Shown here: positions 12,701 through 25,883 of the stretch, one piece after another
Numbering within the stretch: the first letter of the stretch is position 1
How the letters are laid out: each line of letters begins with the position of its first letter
Source of the DNA: Bombus terrestris
Taxonomy: Eukaryota; Arthropoda; Insecta; Hymenoptera; Apidae
Length of the DNA stretch: 64,000 nucleotides
Assembly: GCF_910591885.1 (NCBI RefSeq)
Contig: NC_063276.1
Span: 2,356,001-2,420,000, forward strand
Direction of reading: 5' to 3'
Program-made: the position numbers and the translations under genes
Notes under the pieces: model-generated
What the model was told of the DNA's origin: nothing
Seen by the model: the letters and a program-made list of their open reading frames with translations, nothing else
Database searches by the model: none

Positions 12701-15700
12701 ATCGAGGCAGTTTTGTTTCCATATTATTTTGGATAAGGAAGACCGTACAATTTATACAAAAGGAATCGAACAGTATAAGACGCAGTATTCTGAGAAAATA
12801 AAATTTTTGACAGCTTATCGTTTCTTTATTGTATGAATTCATAACTTGTTGATAATGCCACGCGCAGCATCACCTTTAATAAAACTCTCTAACGGAGAAG
12901 CTTGATATCAGTATACTGCGAAGAACTTGATATTATGACAAACAATAGGAACAGGTAAAAGAGATATGAGAATTTATGAAAACGGAAAGTCCCACGGAAA
13001 GATCAATGTTTATATCAAACATAACCAATATGATTTACAATGCGTAATATCTGCATCCGTACTTCTGAAACAATTCCAATAGCTTTTGTTTAGAACGATA
13101 TCTTTCATCGGGAAATTTCATCCTTCATTTCTGATTCATTGTCGAATAAGAAGATTATTCATTTTTATTGTATCACGATTTACATCAAAATTTCTATCGA
13201 ATTACATTAATTATTACTTTCGTCATAATAAGTAACTTTACGATTTAATCAATCACGTATATACATTTTATTCCTATAGGGAATAATTTGTTAAATATAT
13301 GCTGATGTATATTCTTTGAAAGTCAGTTTCGAAATTCTTTTCTTTCTTTTTTCCTTTTCGCCTACCCGTTCAAATTACTGCGAATATAATGAATAAACAT
13401 AATATGATTCATATCGATAAAGTGCGTATCATAAAATTAACCATCATTAAACTTCCCAACTATCGTTGAAAATTTGGCTGATTTCAGGTATGATCAGCAC
13501 TTCATTTTTCTGGGGATTTATGACCGATACGTTTGGTCGTAAGAAGATAATGTTTTACGGTTACATGGTCGCCGGAATCGTGAGTTTGACGGCTTGTTTC
13601 TCGCATACTTCGTGGCTTCTAATTTTCTTCAAGTTTCTCGATGGCGTGATGTAAGTTGATACAACGATCATTGCAACGAAAACATTAATACTTCGATCGT
13701 TGCGATTCGTATCTATCTTTACGTTAACTAACTACGTTGAACTGAGACTATAGCTCGAGACAGAATTACAAATCTACCGTACCATTGGCGATGCGTATGG
13801 CAGCTAAAATTGATTCTTTCAAAAAATATCAAATTTTGATAATAATCTTTTCACGCTTGCAGCATGTCCGGCCCGTATGCCGCTCTGATGTCTTATTTGG
13901 CAGAAGTGCACAACGATGCGCAGCGATCTCGAACCTATATGTGGCTAGGGGTGTTTTTCTCGCTTGGGAATATTTCTCTACCATGTGAGTACCCTTCAAT
14001 CGCGATATCCTGTTCTCATATTCTTCTAATGTGTTTACGTAGCTTTGGAAATTATTCCTTTTGACCATTGAAGCGATTCATTGAAGGAAAATTACGATAC
14101 GTTCGTATAGCAATGTTTTTCTGATCTCTGTATCAACTGATACTAAAAGGAAGAGCAATTAACGAATATACAACACTGAATGTCTATATGATAGAAGAAA
14201 ATTCTATGTGTCGACTGGGATAAACTCTTTAATATCTTTAATATAGATCTTCAATTTCATTTCTTATTTTACTTTACGTTCATCCGCATAAGACAGGGGA
14301 AATATTTGGTTTCAGGCATCGCCTGGTTGATCATACCGCAAAAATGGACCATTAACGTTTGGACCGGGGTCGTAAAGATCAGTTCATGGCGTGTGTTCCT
14401 GGCGATTTGTTCGTTGCCAGAGTTTCTTGCCTGCTTGGCGATCTTCGCATTCCCCGAGAGCCCGCGTTTTCTTTTGTTGAAAGGCAGGAGAGAAGAGGCT
14501 CTTGAAGTTTTCAGAAAGATATACTCGGTGAACACCGGCAAGGATCCAGACTCGTATCCAGTAAGCAATGTTCGATATTTCAGTGCTTTGCACGAAAAAT
14601 TGCAAATTGCATCCAATTACACTTGTCATATTTCCACTCATGCTCACTCCTTGCATAACATTAATGCGACCATTCGTTCGTTCATTATTGATACCAAGTC
14701 CAATTCGAAATTGTCGAAGTGACTATCTTCTGACTTCTAAAAAAAAAAACCTCTACATGATCTGTTTAGTCTTCTCGTAGTGTGCTTTTTAGTAATAAAT
14801 TAATTTGAATGGAAAAGAGAAAGGCAGCTGGCAAATGTATTTGTGAAGACAATGACAAAATCAAGGTTCAGATATTTACGACGAGACTTAAAAAAATATT
14901 AAGATATAATCGTTTGTAGGGATGTAGAGTTTTAGGGAGGGTGTTGAAGTGGTCACCACTTCTAGGAAAACTCCACATCTGGTCTTTTTAGCTTTCTCAG
15001 CGCTGAAGCCATCGACAGCATATAGACAAAAGAATAGCAGGGAGGCAGACCATAAACAGTAGACAGGCGACGTTGGCTTCGGGGTTTTTAGTTATAAAAT
15101 AACACTGCTAGCGTGCGGATCTGGACCAGCTCAAATTGTATTCCTGTATTCCACTATCAAGTCAAATATATATTTTGTATCTTACACTTTATCCACGCGT
15201 TTTTCTCTCTTTATATACTGAATAACCTCAACAGAAATGATCTTCGTTTTCAGATAAAAGATATCGATGACGAGTATTCCGTTGAGCTGGAGAGTAACAG
15301 TAAGATAAAGGACAAGTTACGTTCCTGCTGGCAACAGATCAAACCACTCTTCCTATCGCCAAACATCTTCAAACTGATCGCAATCGGCATGATTCAACTG
15401 GGTGCCACGATAGGGTTAGTTGGATCAACTGAATTTTTCTTGAAACATTTTTTCATTATCGTTGGCTCTTTGATTTCCTTGTATCGTGTCGAATATATTT
15501 CAAGAGACAACGTTCATGAATGACTTTAATCATAGTAGAAACGAAAAACGTTGACCAATGAGGAAATTTCAATTTATAGATCGAATTCGATTAGACTATG
15601 GATGCCACAATTATTCACAATGATGGAACAATTCAAGAATGACGAATCGAAATACGAATATTCGAGCTCGCAGCCACGCTTCTGTTACATGTTAGGCCAA

Positions 15701-16724
15701 CAAGGAGCCAATCATAGTTTCTCAACGAGTTTTGTAAACGAAACTCTAAATGCTGCCAACACATGCGTACCGGTATTACGTTATTTACATACAAATACAA
15801 TAAATCGTTCCTTGTTTACACACATTTCTTTGTTTTTTACATTGCGATGGTGTAAATTAAGATTGTACAGTGTGCATCGTTGCTTGTTACGCGTACTCAC
15901 GGAGGATTTATTAATTCTCTCCTTTGGCTTTTGTTTGTTTACGTTGAAGATTTCAATCACTTTTTACGCGTGCTTTATTTCAGGTGGAATTGAACTCAAA
16001 AGTATTCATTAATTCTATCGTAATTGCGGTTACCGGTGTAATAGGATATACTTTGGCAGGCACGCTCATTACTGTAGTAGGGAAAAAGAAACTTATAGGT
16101 GAGATATCTAAGCTGGACATAAATTTTGTACAGGAATGTACAGGAAAATATTGATCTTTGTAATAATTTCTAATTTTTATTTGTTGCAGCAACTTGTTTC
16201 ATTGTAGCAGCTGCTTGTTGTGGCTCGCTTTACTGGGCCGAAGACACTAACAGTATTCTTGGTTTGTGCTCAGTTTTTGTAGCCATGTCGAGTATAGGTG
16301 GTGCCTGTGTCGTAAACGTAATCGTTGATAATTTCCCTACATGTTTAAGGTAGAAAGATATATAATTTTGTAGCAATTTGTTTATTCTACATCTCAAGTA
16401 TCTTATCAATTATTTAATACTTTTCTTCAGGACTATGGCAGTTAGTCTAACTATGATGGTAGGCAGAATCGGGGCGGTCATAGGCAATTTACTATTTCCA
16501 GTGCTGTTTGACTTGTCCTGCTTGGGTCCTTTCATTATGATTGGCTCTGCCTCTCTAGGTAAAATCATCTAAATCCTTTGGTATATGAATAATAAAATAA
16601 TGTCAAGACATAATATTCTTATATGTACATTGCACACAAATTTAATTTTTTAGTATCGGCATTACTAGTGATCATCCTTCCACGAAAAAAATCGCAGAAG
16701 AATAAGCCAAAGCAAATTGCCTGA
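6741..16724 (+). CDS. SV2-like major facilitator superfamily transporter (12 coding exons, 535 aa)
   Basis: Exons: 6741-6765, 10710-10772, 11326-11487, 13488-13650, 13863-13984, 14316-14560, 15254-15414, 15580-15772, 15984-16098, 16190-16349, 16431-16558, 16654-16724. All introns are GT-AG, every junction keeps frame, and the stop is TGA at 16722. The product resembles synaptic vesicle glycoprotein 2-like MFS proteins, 12-helix membrane transporters. TM1 is near residues 37-57. The MFS motif A after TM2 reads GFMTDTFGRKK (93-103). PESPRF follows TM6 at 225-230. A hydrophilic cytoplasmic linker (about 231-300) separates the halves. Exon 8 encodes a lumenal/extracellular loop with N-glycosylation sequons at N358 and N367, in the place of the SV2 TM7-8 loop. 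Substrate is unknown. The ATG at 6741 is the first in its open frame. SV2 versus another MFS subfamily is judged from motif order only. Confidence 0.85.
6766..10709 (+). other. Intron 1 of the SV2-like transporter
   Basis: AT-rich intron of 3.9 kb. The minus-strand open frame at 8140-8628 (162 codons) has no recognisable domain and is treated as chance. I see no repeat or RNA gene here. Alternative promoters or first exons cannot be excluded by eye. Confidence 0.6.
11176..11220. repeat. (AT)n followed by (GA)n microsatellite
   Basis: An alternating AT tract runs directly into a GA-rich tract inside intron 2 of the SV2-like transporter gene. Compound dinucleotide microsatellites of this kind are common in insect introns. 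No function is inferred. Confidence 0.8.
11488..13487 (+). other. Intron 3 of the SV2-like transporter
   Basis: A 2 kb AT-rich intron. Around 12190-12623 both strands carry open frames: 63 codons on plus with several Cys and Trp, and up to 155 codons on minus. Neither matches a family I know, and neither has splice signals joining it to the transporter. It could be a decayed element, but this is not shown. Confidence 0.6.
14942..15233 (+). mobile_element. Solo LTR, copy 1 (TGTTGA...TCAACA)
   Basis: A 292 bp element begins TGTTGAAGTGG and ends ACCTCAACA, giving the TG...CA termini and the 6-bp inverted ends TGTTGA/TCAACA typical of LTR-retrotransposon LTRs. It aligns over its length with the minus-strand copy at 55718-56019. 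Shared blocks include the first 32 nt, GAAGCCATCGACAGC, GACCAGCTCAAATT and TTTATCCACGCGTT. A TATA-like TTATAAAATAAC is present. No internal retroelement coding region adjoins it, so it is a solo LTR. The 5-bp flanks (GAGGG/GAAAT) do not match, so the target duplication has decayed or been rearranged. It lies in intron 6 of the transporter, ending 20 bp before exon 7. Confidence 0.8.
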
Positions 16725-18624
16725 CGAAAATGTGTATGGTTAAAATGTAACCAGCTAATAGTAGCTAAAAGAATCGCTTGTAAATACACACTTTGTGCTG
16801 GTCGTTGATCAATTGTAATTTTCGGTGCATGATTTTTCATCATGCAAATATGTAAATACAATACAATTGCACTCATGTAGCATAAGGTATCCCCTCATCA
16901 CTTTATACGTATGCGTGTAACCAAAACACTTAGCAAGACAAATGCATGGCCTAGGTGACGTTTTTAATAAACATCATGATTGCATGGCGCAACATGATTT
17001 TAGAACACGAGATCCTTATCCTCGAGATTTAATAACCTCGCCCGTCAGTGAATCGTTAGATAATACATTAACTCGCAATTAATAATTATTGAATATCGTA
17101 AAATTCAGAGGCGATGTAACGAAAAGAAGCAATATTGTTACATAATAAATCTTCGTTATTACTATTTTAAAGATCGTAATAGCTCGTTTTCCTCTGAATT
17201 TACTTTTTTAATTCTTATTATCTTAGTATTAACAGTCATAAGTGTCCTACGCAATTGGAAAAACTAAATCTTTAAAATCAGAGACTTACTAACAGTCAGT
17301 TCGATCTTCTAATTACGTAAAAGGTAATTACAAAGTTATTTTCATACAAAAAATGTTTTAACACGTTCAAAATATAAAAAGTGGTTTGAATAGAATTTTG
17401 CTATATTACGTATTAATTACGTTAATATTACTCATTATTTGTTAAAAATGTATCTCTGGTATTAAATAAATTGTAGAATACTAAATAAATATTTCCAATT
17501 ATCCGGAAAAAGATAAAAGCTGACGTATAAATACGTTTGCTTGTGTTAAAATAAATCAAACGTTACCAAATGTCCATGGAAAGCTTTCAGATTCATCGTC
17601 TGTGATATCCACCTAATGCTTCGAAGTTTCCTTAGCGATCAAACAATAATCTGCACAAAAAGAGAACAAAACTTAAATGTAAAATAAATATGTAAGAAGA
17701 ACAAATTATTTAAAGATGAAACAATGATTAAGGTTAAATTGTGTTTCGGAGGCTCGTTATACGGTTACTGGTAATTGTCGGTAAAATGTGGCAATCAAGA
17801 AGATAAAAAGAAAAAAAATAATACATTATAGGACATTATAGCACAAAACGCGAGCGTTAATTGAACGAAGTTAAGACTAACGTGCATTTAAACGATGAAT
17901 AAGTATAAAAGTATGTGTACTACGTACTGTGGATTAATATTAAACACGTCTCATTATTATGATCACACACTAAAATGGCCATCACGCTGCAATTTGCTCA
18001 GCAATACAAATATATATAGTACGTATATACGATTTCAGAAAAGTTGTTTCTTTCTATTAAATAAGCAAACATATATTCACTGGTTATTATATTTAATTAG
18101 CTTCACTGTGTTTCTGTGATTTCTCTAGAAATTAAAATTACCGAATTTACTAATGACGTATCTACAAACTATCAAAAATATTTATAAAGAAATGATTTTC
18201 TACGTGCACATAGATATTAAAATAATGTATGCGCAAATTATTTCATTTCTTGCAATTTGCAATCAACTGCACGCATCTGTTTCGAAAACTTCCGGCTTCA
18301 ACGCACTTCTTAAAATTCCCTAGAGCACCAACAAAAACTACGTTAGTTGCTGTTATTTGCAGGATATAAATATGTTTAAACGAATTCTTTATACTACGAA
18401 TGAATTATTGAGATTACAATAAATATGTTAATGGAACTAACGAAACATTTTCGTAAACGGATTAGTGAGTCGTTATTGAACGTTTTAAAGGGAATTTAAC
18501 CTGCTGCAACGTACAGCGCTCTATTGAATAAAGTGACAGTGTCAGTAATGGAGAAAGTGGACGTGATGTGAAAGGCTTCGGAGTTCTTTTGCCGCTTTGT
18601 AGATTTTTAGGCTGATACAGAATC
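16725..18624. other. 3' UTR of the transporter and intergenic spacer before SNX4
   Basis: This is a 1.9 kb AT-rich gap between two genes on the same strand. The first part should be the transporter 3' UTR, with an AATAAA signal at 16966-16971. The last few hundred bases before 18625 should contain the SNX4 promoter and 5' UTR. No TATA box is obvious there. I see no other gene, repeat or structural RNA. Confidence 0.6.
16966..16971 (+). promoter_or_regulatory. Candidate polyadenylation signal of the transporter
   Basis: AATAAA lies 242 bp after the TGA stop, in AT-rich sequence. It is the first canonical hexamer on the plus strand downstream of the gene that I noticed. Usage is inferred from position. 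Confidence 0.5.
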
Positions 18625-21600
18625 ATGGAAGAAGTGTTTCAGAACGGGAATTATCAGAGGGAGTCAAACGCAAACATAACTACTATGGAGACACAAAAGG
18701 AGGTAAGAAACTGTTCGAATAGTTGACCATTTCAATTCGTCCGCCAAATCAATACGTCGTTCGAAGCTATAATTTTTAAACACGTTCTTACTTGAACGGG
18801 TTTCTAGGTATTATGATTATCGTAATATTTGTGCAAAGTTAAATTACTGTGAAATTATATTTGTTTAAGTTAAAGAAGTACTAGAAGAATATGTATGTAT
18901 ATTGCGAAAGAATCGAAGTGACGCGCAGTGATTCTCATGTTTTGTTATTGTTGTTCTAAATCTCTTATTTTTTTATTGACGTTATTTTCTAGTTTTACTT
19001 TTAATAACTTATATATATATATTTTTACTATTGTTTAATTTATGCTATATTTTTTTGATATGTCAAATTTTCTAGTACACCTTTGTTTATAAATTAGCTT
19101 TAAGCTATTTTTATAAATTTGTATTACTTAAACGTATAATATGTATAAAATAAATGATACTAGATTGCTTAAAAGAAATTACTTGTATTATTACAATAGT
19201 AAATACAGATTTCTTAATTTATTTGAAAAAGCATCAAAGTAGGTCATGAATTATCCGTTTGAGTACCACTATACTAGTGTTGGCGGTATCTACATACGCG
19301 TTTATGAAGGATATTTAAACCTATGATGTCTTGAATTAGCATGCAACCAATTTAAATTCAGATATTATTGTAAGATATTATTTTATTGAGTAATTACTGA
19401 TAATAATACAAATCATACAATTTTTTACTTTTAATTTTGGAACTTAATAAATATAAAATAATTTATTTGTTTTTCTTATATTAATTGAATATAATTTAAT
19501 ATTGATACTTAATATTAAAAATAAATTATGTTATTAATATCTGTTAATAATTATTTACATAGGTTTTATTTATTTGTACATGTCATTTTTCTTTAAATCT
19601 ACTTTTATAAATTATATAATATAAAAAATGAAACAGTTGTATTTTCTATATCTTAAACTCATTATTTGTATTCTATATTAGGATGTATTGCTTGATCACA
19701 TGGAAATCTCTATAGTTGAAACTGAAAAGCGTGCAAATGGAGCATTGAATTTAAGAGAGTTTTATACAGTCTACCTCATTGAGACTAAGTAAGTGAACCT
19801 ATCATTCTTTACCTAACAAAGTTAAAATAGAAATGTTTTAAGCTTGTGTACATTTAATTTTAAATTGTCTCTTTTTGTAAAAGTTACTTTAACATCTATG
19901 AAATATATACATGTATATTAAATATTATTGTAGAGTTACAGATCCAGACTTTAAAGGTGCACTCACCAAAGTAAGTTCTCTATGGCGCCGATACACAGAA
20001 TTTGAACTACTCCGAGCTTATTTGGAAATTTCCTATCCATATATTGTACTGCCTCCATTACCAGAGAAAAAAGTTTTATATGCATGGCAAAAGGTTACCA
20101 CCGATACATTTGATCCAGATTTTGTTGACAGACGAAGAGTTGGTCTTGAGGTATACTATTTATATTTATTCATTGCCTCTTTATTTGAAAATATGTATTT
20201 GATATTTACAATAAATTTATTTCTAAGAATTTCCTATTGAGGGTAGCCTCGCATCCTATATTGTCTCGTGATGAGCATTTTATGGGATTTTTGCAACAAA
20301 AGGATGGTTGGAGGGAAAGCATTAAAGAAACAGGTACGTTCTGTCAAAGAAGTATATATCTTATTATCTATTTATATCATTATTTATTTATATATTTATA
20401 ATGAGTGTTGTAATTATTAATATTTTATGATAGGTTATTTGCAATTAGTAGAATCAAAATTAAAGGCACTGAGTGTGGCAGTGCGATTAAGGAAACCAGA
20501 TAAGCGATTTGAAACAATCAAAAACTATGGAATTGAACTTCAGGTATGTTCAGCATTGAGAAAAAATAAACTTTTATAGTAGTACATATCCGTTTAATAT
20601 TTCAGAATAATTTATGTAATGTTCTTCGAGTACGTGCGCGACTTGTAGAAAAACAACACAGTTTGTACAAATTACATGCAAATTATGGTCGTGTATTTAG
20701 TGAATGGAGTGCCATAGAAAGAGAGATGGGTGACGGGCTGCAGGTATTCAATTTTATATATATTATAAATATTTTTTAACATTTATATCTTTAGAAACAT
20801 TAAAATTACCAATTTTTGCGAGAAATTTCTAAATGATAAAACATAATTGAATTATGCTACAAGTATATATATTGCAAAGCGCACTGCATTACAGCGCCTG
20901 TTTTCTTAGAAATCGGGTCACTACTTGGATTCATTAGCAGCTACAATAGATACAACCCTCGAAGAAGAGGAACTAATAGCAGATCAGTTGAAAGAATGGT
21001 TGTTTGGTGCTTCTGCGTTACAAGCAGTTGTCAAACGAAGAGAAGCTTTACAGTTAACCAAAGATGAAGCTCATGATGCTTTAACCACAGCATTTGAACA
21101 AAAAGAAAAAATTATACAAGGTTTTAAATTATACTAAGTACTATTATCATCCAATTTACAAATATGGGAATTTTTGGAGCTAATACAATTTATTATTGTA
21201 GGTAAATCTGGTTTAATGTCAAGATTATTTGTATCTGTGGATACAGAAGAAGTTCGTGAATTAAAAATGTTACAATTGGAACAAAGGATTGCACAACACG
21301 AAGAAGCCGTCAAGCGGGTGGATGAAGATTTAAAGTAATACATTTTAATCAAATATTTTACACATACTCATAGCATATAAAAAATATACTATGAAACTAT
21401 GTACAATACATTTCTCTATATTTTACATGTAATGTTTTTAGATCTTTCTCTATTAAAGCAATGATGGACATTGAAAGATTTCAACACCAAAAGGTGGTAG
21501 ATTTAAAAGAAATTTTGGCAGCTTACTGCATTTTACAATTTAAACTTGCTAGAAAGGTAACATTTTTGTTTATTATTATTTAACCAATTTACTACTTATC

Positions 21601-21690
21601 TTTGTACAGATGAATCAATGTTTCTATAAATAATTGCAGGGATTGCAAGCTTGGCAGCATATCAAGAGTTGTCTGGAAAGTATGCCATAA
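18625..21690 (+). CDS. Snx4: Sorting nexin 4 (PX-BAR protein, 10 exons, 421 aa)
   Basis: Exons: 18625-18702, 19682-19788, 19934-20150, 20228-20333, 20434-20543, 20606-20743, 20910-21120, 21202-21334, 21442-21556, 21640-21690. All have GT-AG introns and consistent phase; the stop is TAA. SNX4 is a membrane-bending PX-BAR nexin that binds PtdIns3P on early endosomes and supports recycling and autophagy. A PX domain spans about residues 28-150: the phosphoinositide-binding RRYTEF is at 80-85, followed by PPLPEKK (102-108) and RRRVGLENFLLRVASHP (from 128). A long helical BAR region (about 185-405) follows, rich in Lys, Glu and Leu, including the KDEAHDAL and QLEQRIAQHEEAV segments. Length is close to the roughly 450 aa of animal SNX4. 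The ATG at 18625 is the first in frame and gives a short acidic/polar N-tail, as in the family. All recognised parts are intact. Confidence 0.93.
18703..19681 (+). other. Intron 1 of SNX4
   Basis: A very AT-rich intron of 979 bp, bounded by GAG|GTAAGA and TTCTATATTAG|GAT. Nothing besides low-complexity A/T tracts is seen. Confidence 0.8.
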
Positions 21691-22839
21691 AAATCTTTTC
21701 TTATCGAAGCTGACACAGAACAATAATTGTTCCACATCTTTCGTGCGATATACATTCCTATAATTGTAAGCTCACTCATACTTACGCTTATTATTACATC
21801 AATGTACAAGATTGTTTTTATTATTTAATGTTAGACTAGATAATATTATATATACATATATATTATATATACACACAATTCATGTTGGATATATACATAG
21901 TTATGTGAGACATTATTTAATATTTATATGTATTTAGTATGTTCTTGTTGTACGTGTAAGATACAATTAACCAATTATGTGAATGTTCAGGCAGTACTTA
22001 AGGGTTGTCATAAGTCAAGATCTGTGTGATTTATATATAATATAAATCACCAAGTGAAATCCATAGAATGTTAGTTATGAAAGTTGAAAAAATCGTTGCT
22101 GTAACTTTTTATACACTGTCTTATATCTGCTCAATAGGCTTGAATTTCATTGACGTCGATTAAATCCCGGATTGTATCTCACTTATGGATACAATTGTTG
22201 CATTTATTTTTCGTAATACTTAGGAGCCTTAATCTCATCGATAAATGATAAAAATTTAAGATTTGAAATACTATTTTCTACGTGTGAATAACTATGTTTT
22301 CTACGTATATACCTGGTTCAGTATATTATAGTATAGTAGTTTAAATTGTATATTAATTTTTCTTTTCTTCTGTTTTTCAGTTTTCATTAGAACTTATTTA
22401 GGTCATACATTTTGCAATGTACTCTGCATCTAAAATCAATGGATGTCTATTATACCAATGTTAAAGTTTTATAGTAATTCCTCTATAACAATAACAATTT
22501 TCTTGGTTTCTTGTCTTACTTAACAAAGAAAGCAATCTTTTTCTTGATTTAGCTTGCTAAATTTTGTTTCAATTAGGTGTAATCAATATGTTGAAAGGTA
22601 CATCACACAACATATGTACGTTATACGTATGTTTGCTCATTAATACTCCTTAAAATCAGTAATATAATTTAAATAATATTAAATATGATAAATTACATAT
22701 TTTTTTTCATTAAATATCTAATATATACAATATTTATAACGAATAATTAATGTTGTTTGTAATGAATAATTAGCTTGAACAAAATTTATTGTAATACTTT
22801 TGGCGACAATTAATTGTACAAGAAATTCCTAATAATTTA

Positions 22840-22845
22840 AATAAA
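22840..22845 (+). promoter_or_regulatory. Candidate polyadenylation signal of SNX4
   Basis: AATAAA lies about 1.15 kb after the SNX4 stop in very AT-rich sequence. Earlier variant signals may be used instead. The assignment rests on position only. Confidence 0.4.
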
Positions 22846-25168
22846 ATATATGAGACAACATTATGATCTTTTATTGCTACGAAATATTTTGCTAATGGAA
22901 GTATTTATTGTTATCTCCATTACACGTTTTGAATGTTATAAGATCAAGTTGTTTCAAGATATAAAGAGAAAAATTGAAGAAAAGGTTGTGAATTAATTGG
23001 AAGACATAATTTAATTGGACAGTTTATTACGTGTGCGCCGGTATAGAAATATTATACAAATTCGAAGACGATTCGAATAGATTACGAAAATGTTAGGTCT
23101 ACGGTGTTCTCCCTTTCAAAACATGTACATTACGAGAGGAGCGGTGATGGAACGATTCTATACAAACATCTAAACGAATCACCACTAAAACGAACCACTA
23201 ATTAGCGACAACGAGGTTAGGATCAGGAGGAAGGGGAGGGTTAGAGACGATATTTACAATACAATTCAGTGCGTTTCCGTGTTCACATGAAGTTTCGCAC
23301 ACTTTGGTATTAATCGAATGTACATATGTACCTGCGTTTACAATATGATTTGTTACAACATAAATCAGGGGGTAATGCGCTATCGTCAATGTTACTTGCA
23401 TTTTTTATGTTTTTTTTTTAATCCTTTATACATAACTCGGCTATTCGTGTAATCAATATTATGAATTAGTTGCGTCTGACGGTACATCATGATTCAAATT
23501 TATATGTAGTGGACACAACTATATTTACAGTGTGACAATCGTTCACTTCTGTATTCACAATAATGCGGACGAAGAAACAGAGTTGGAAAGCACGATATAA
23601 CCTGTTTTCTTATTTTGCAATAGATAATACAATAGATATTATTAAAAATAATCTTTAAGTCGTATTTGGAAATTTTTAATTGTTGCAAATAGTGTCAATG
23701 ACGAGTTGTGCGAGTTGGAATAAAAATAGTTGATAATCAATAAATCATGTAGGTAAGTGTATAGATACATATTTCTTGTAACCGATAAAATACATTTTAT
23801 TTGAATAAATGTCTGTCGCCGATAGTCTTAGAAGTTGTTTCGAGTATGATTTAGGTAATTAAAAAGTTGTACACAATAAATAAGGTATTATGTAATAAAT
23901 TTGAAAGTAACTTGCTTCTTGGGTATATCGATTTGGTTAGATCGATCGACAAATATTATTTTGTTTGTTACGTAAAATTTGTGATCGAGGAATTTGTAAT
24001 GGCTCCTCCTAGTTTTACTGTTACGGAAATGAATGTTTAATAATTATTCTGTTGCTTAAAATAATTTATGTCGTGCAAAATACACTGCAATTCAAAAGAA
24101 GGAAGATTATGTTACGAAGAAAACTATCGAAGCAAACATTTTATCTATCAGTGTATATTCATCCACGTCAATTCTTACTTTTTATATACGGCGATTTACA
24201 AGTTTGTCCAACTCTGTTGATGACACTGCTTCGTCCTTTTCTTTTCGTTTTCGTCTTTCTATCGTGATAAAAGCATTCTTTGGTCGTTCGAACTGGCTGA
24301 AATGACATTCGGAAAAAAAGCTATCGCGGACAATTGAATCATCATTCCTCAATGAAATTACTGTACTTCGGCGCAGAACAGAGTTTCAGATACACCTTCG
24401 ACCACTTTTAATCGATTCATTCAATTTCAAAACATTAATATCTTTCGATGTTAATGCGATACCTTGACCTAAGAAAATGTATTATATTTATTGCACCCCT
24501 TCACCCATGAACGATACACTGAAATTGCATAAAGAATAAACAAACGAATTAATCGCCTCTCTAATTTATTAAATAGTTAAATAATCCTATGTACCTAAAC
24601 GATAATTAATAAATTATATATAATATTCATCATGAAATTCGTCGATCACAATTTTATCAATTCAATACAATTTCAGTGCATAAGGGCGAATTTCGTTCAA
24701 AGACATCGATACAATGGTAAAATCAACTCGACATACAATCAGTTTGATCGTCATTTATTGCAATCTCCTTTCGCATGCTTTAGAAATTACAATAATCATG
24801 ATAAAATTTGTCCTTAATTCGCAATTATTCGATTACTCGCTGTCAGTTTCGCGAAGAAAACGACTTTTTACATCGGTGTATTTCATTTGAAAATATTGGC
24901 GCAGTATTTTACATACTTCCTTCGCCAGTTCCGTTAAATATCAATTACCGTTTCGTAACAAACGAGCAATTATTCAGTCGACAAATCCGCTTGTCCACAT
25001 CATTCACGAATCATTATACATATCCTACCTGAGATTTCTCGCGAACGAATGCGTTCATTATGTATCGAATTTTTCTCGTTCGCGACACAAGTGTTTTAAT
25101 TACGAAATATCGAGCACGAAACTACGATCTGGTAAAATAATACGTACTTACGTCAAACAATGATTAAT

Positions 25169-25178
25169 TTTATTTATT
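25169..25178 (-). promoter_or_regulatory. Candidate polyadenylation signals of the Islet gene
   Basis: Two overlapping AATAAA hexamers on the minus strand (TTTATTTATT on plus) lie about 700 bp downstream of the Islet/tailup stop at 25884. A further one lies at 24487-24492. Which is used cannot be told from sequence alone. Confidence 0.3.
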
Positions 25179-25883
25179 CGCCCCAAAAATTAATCAGACT
25201 TTTTCAGATACGTATTTCTCTTTTTACAGATCGTACAGTAATTTTCGATTGTTTCTGTCGACACAACAATAGCAATTTAAATAATTGTTCTATCGTTCGG
25301 CTATTTTAAGCTCGCGTTTCTGCAAATCATATCGTTCCTGTAATTTGCTTGTTTCTATCGAAAACGACGATATTTCTTAACCCTTACGCGTGGAAATACA
25401 AATTTTTCTTTTAATCGATCGACAGTAATTTCGAAAAACAATCGATAATAATAATAATACTAATCAAACGCAACATTTCTGCCGAATTCGTCTAATTCTG
25501 CAAAACTTTCCGTGTAACGCGATACTCGCGTGGTCGATCAATAATTTTAACGTTAGCCCTATCGAAGGATTCAGTTAATCTATGGTTAGATTACCCTGGC
25601 ACGTCGTTAAACCGAATTTTTACACCAATTCGTCTCGCAAGGGAAGATTTTCTCTCGATCAAACAACGTTTCACACGCGTTCTTCTTCGATTATAAAATC
25701 AAGCGCGAAAGGATCAGGTTTCCTTGCGCAAAGAGCCGCGATTTAATAACGCAAATTTTCTTTCTTTTCCAGCCATCCGTAATCGTCCTATTTGTTCTCG
25801 CAGACTACGATTCTCTTCAAGCACTTATTGAAAGAAGACCACGAAGAAAGCGGACACTTTCGTTCTGGCCACACTGCACAACA

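Larger units (their letters stand above)
21691..25883. other. Convergent 3' region between SNX4 (+) and the Islet gene (-)
   Basis: This 4.2 kb region holds the SNX4 3' UTR on the left and the Islet/tailup 3' UTR on the right. It is AT-rich and no coding frame is supported. A plus-strand AATAAA occurs at 22840-22845. Minus-strand signals (TTTATT on plus) occur at 24487-24492 and 25169-25178. No repeat family was recognised. Confidence 0.6.
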
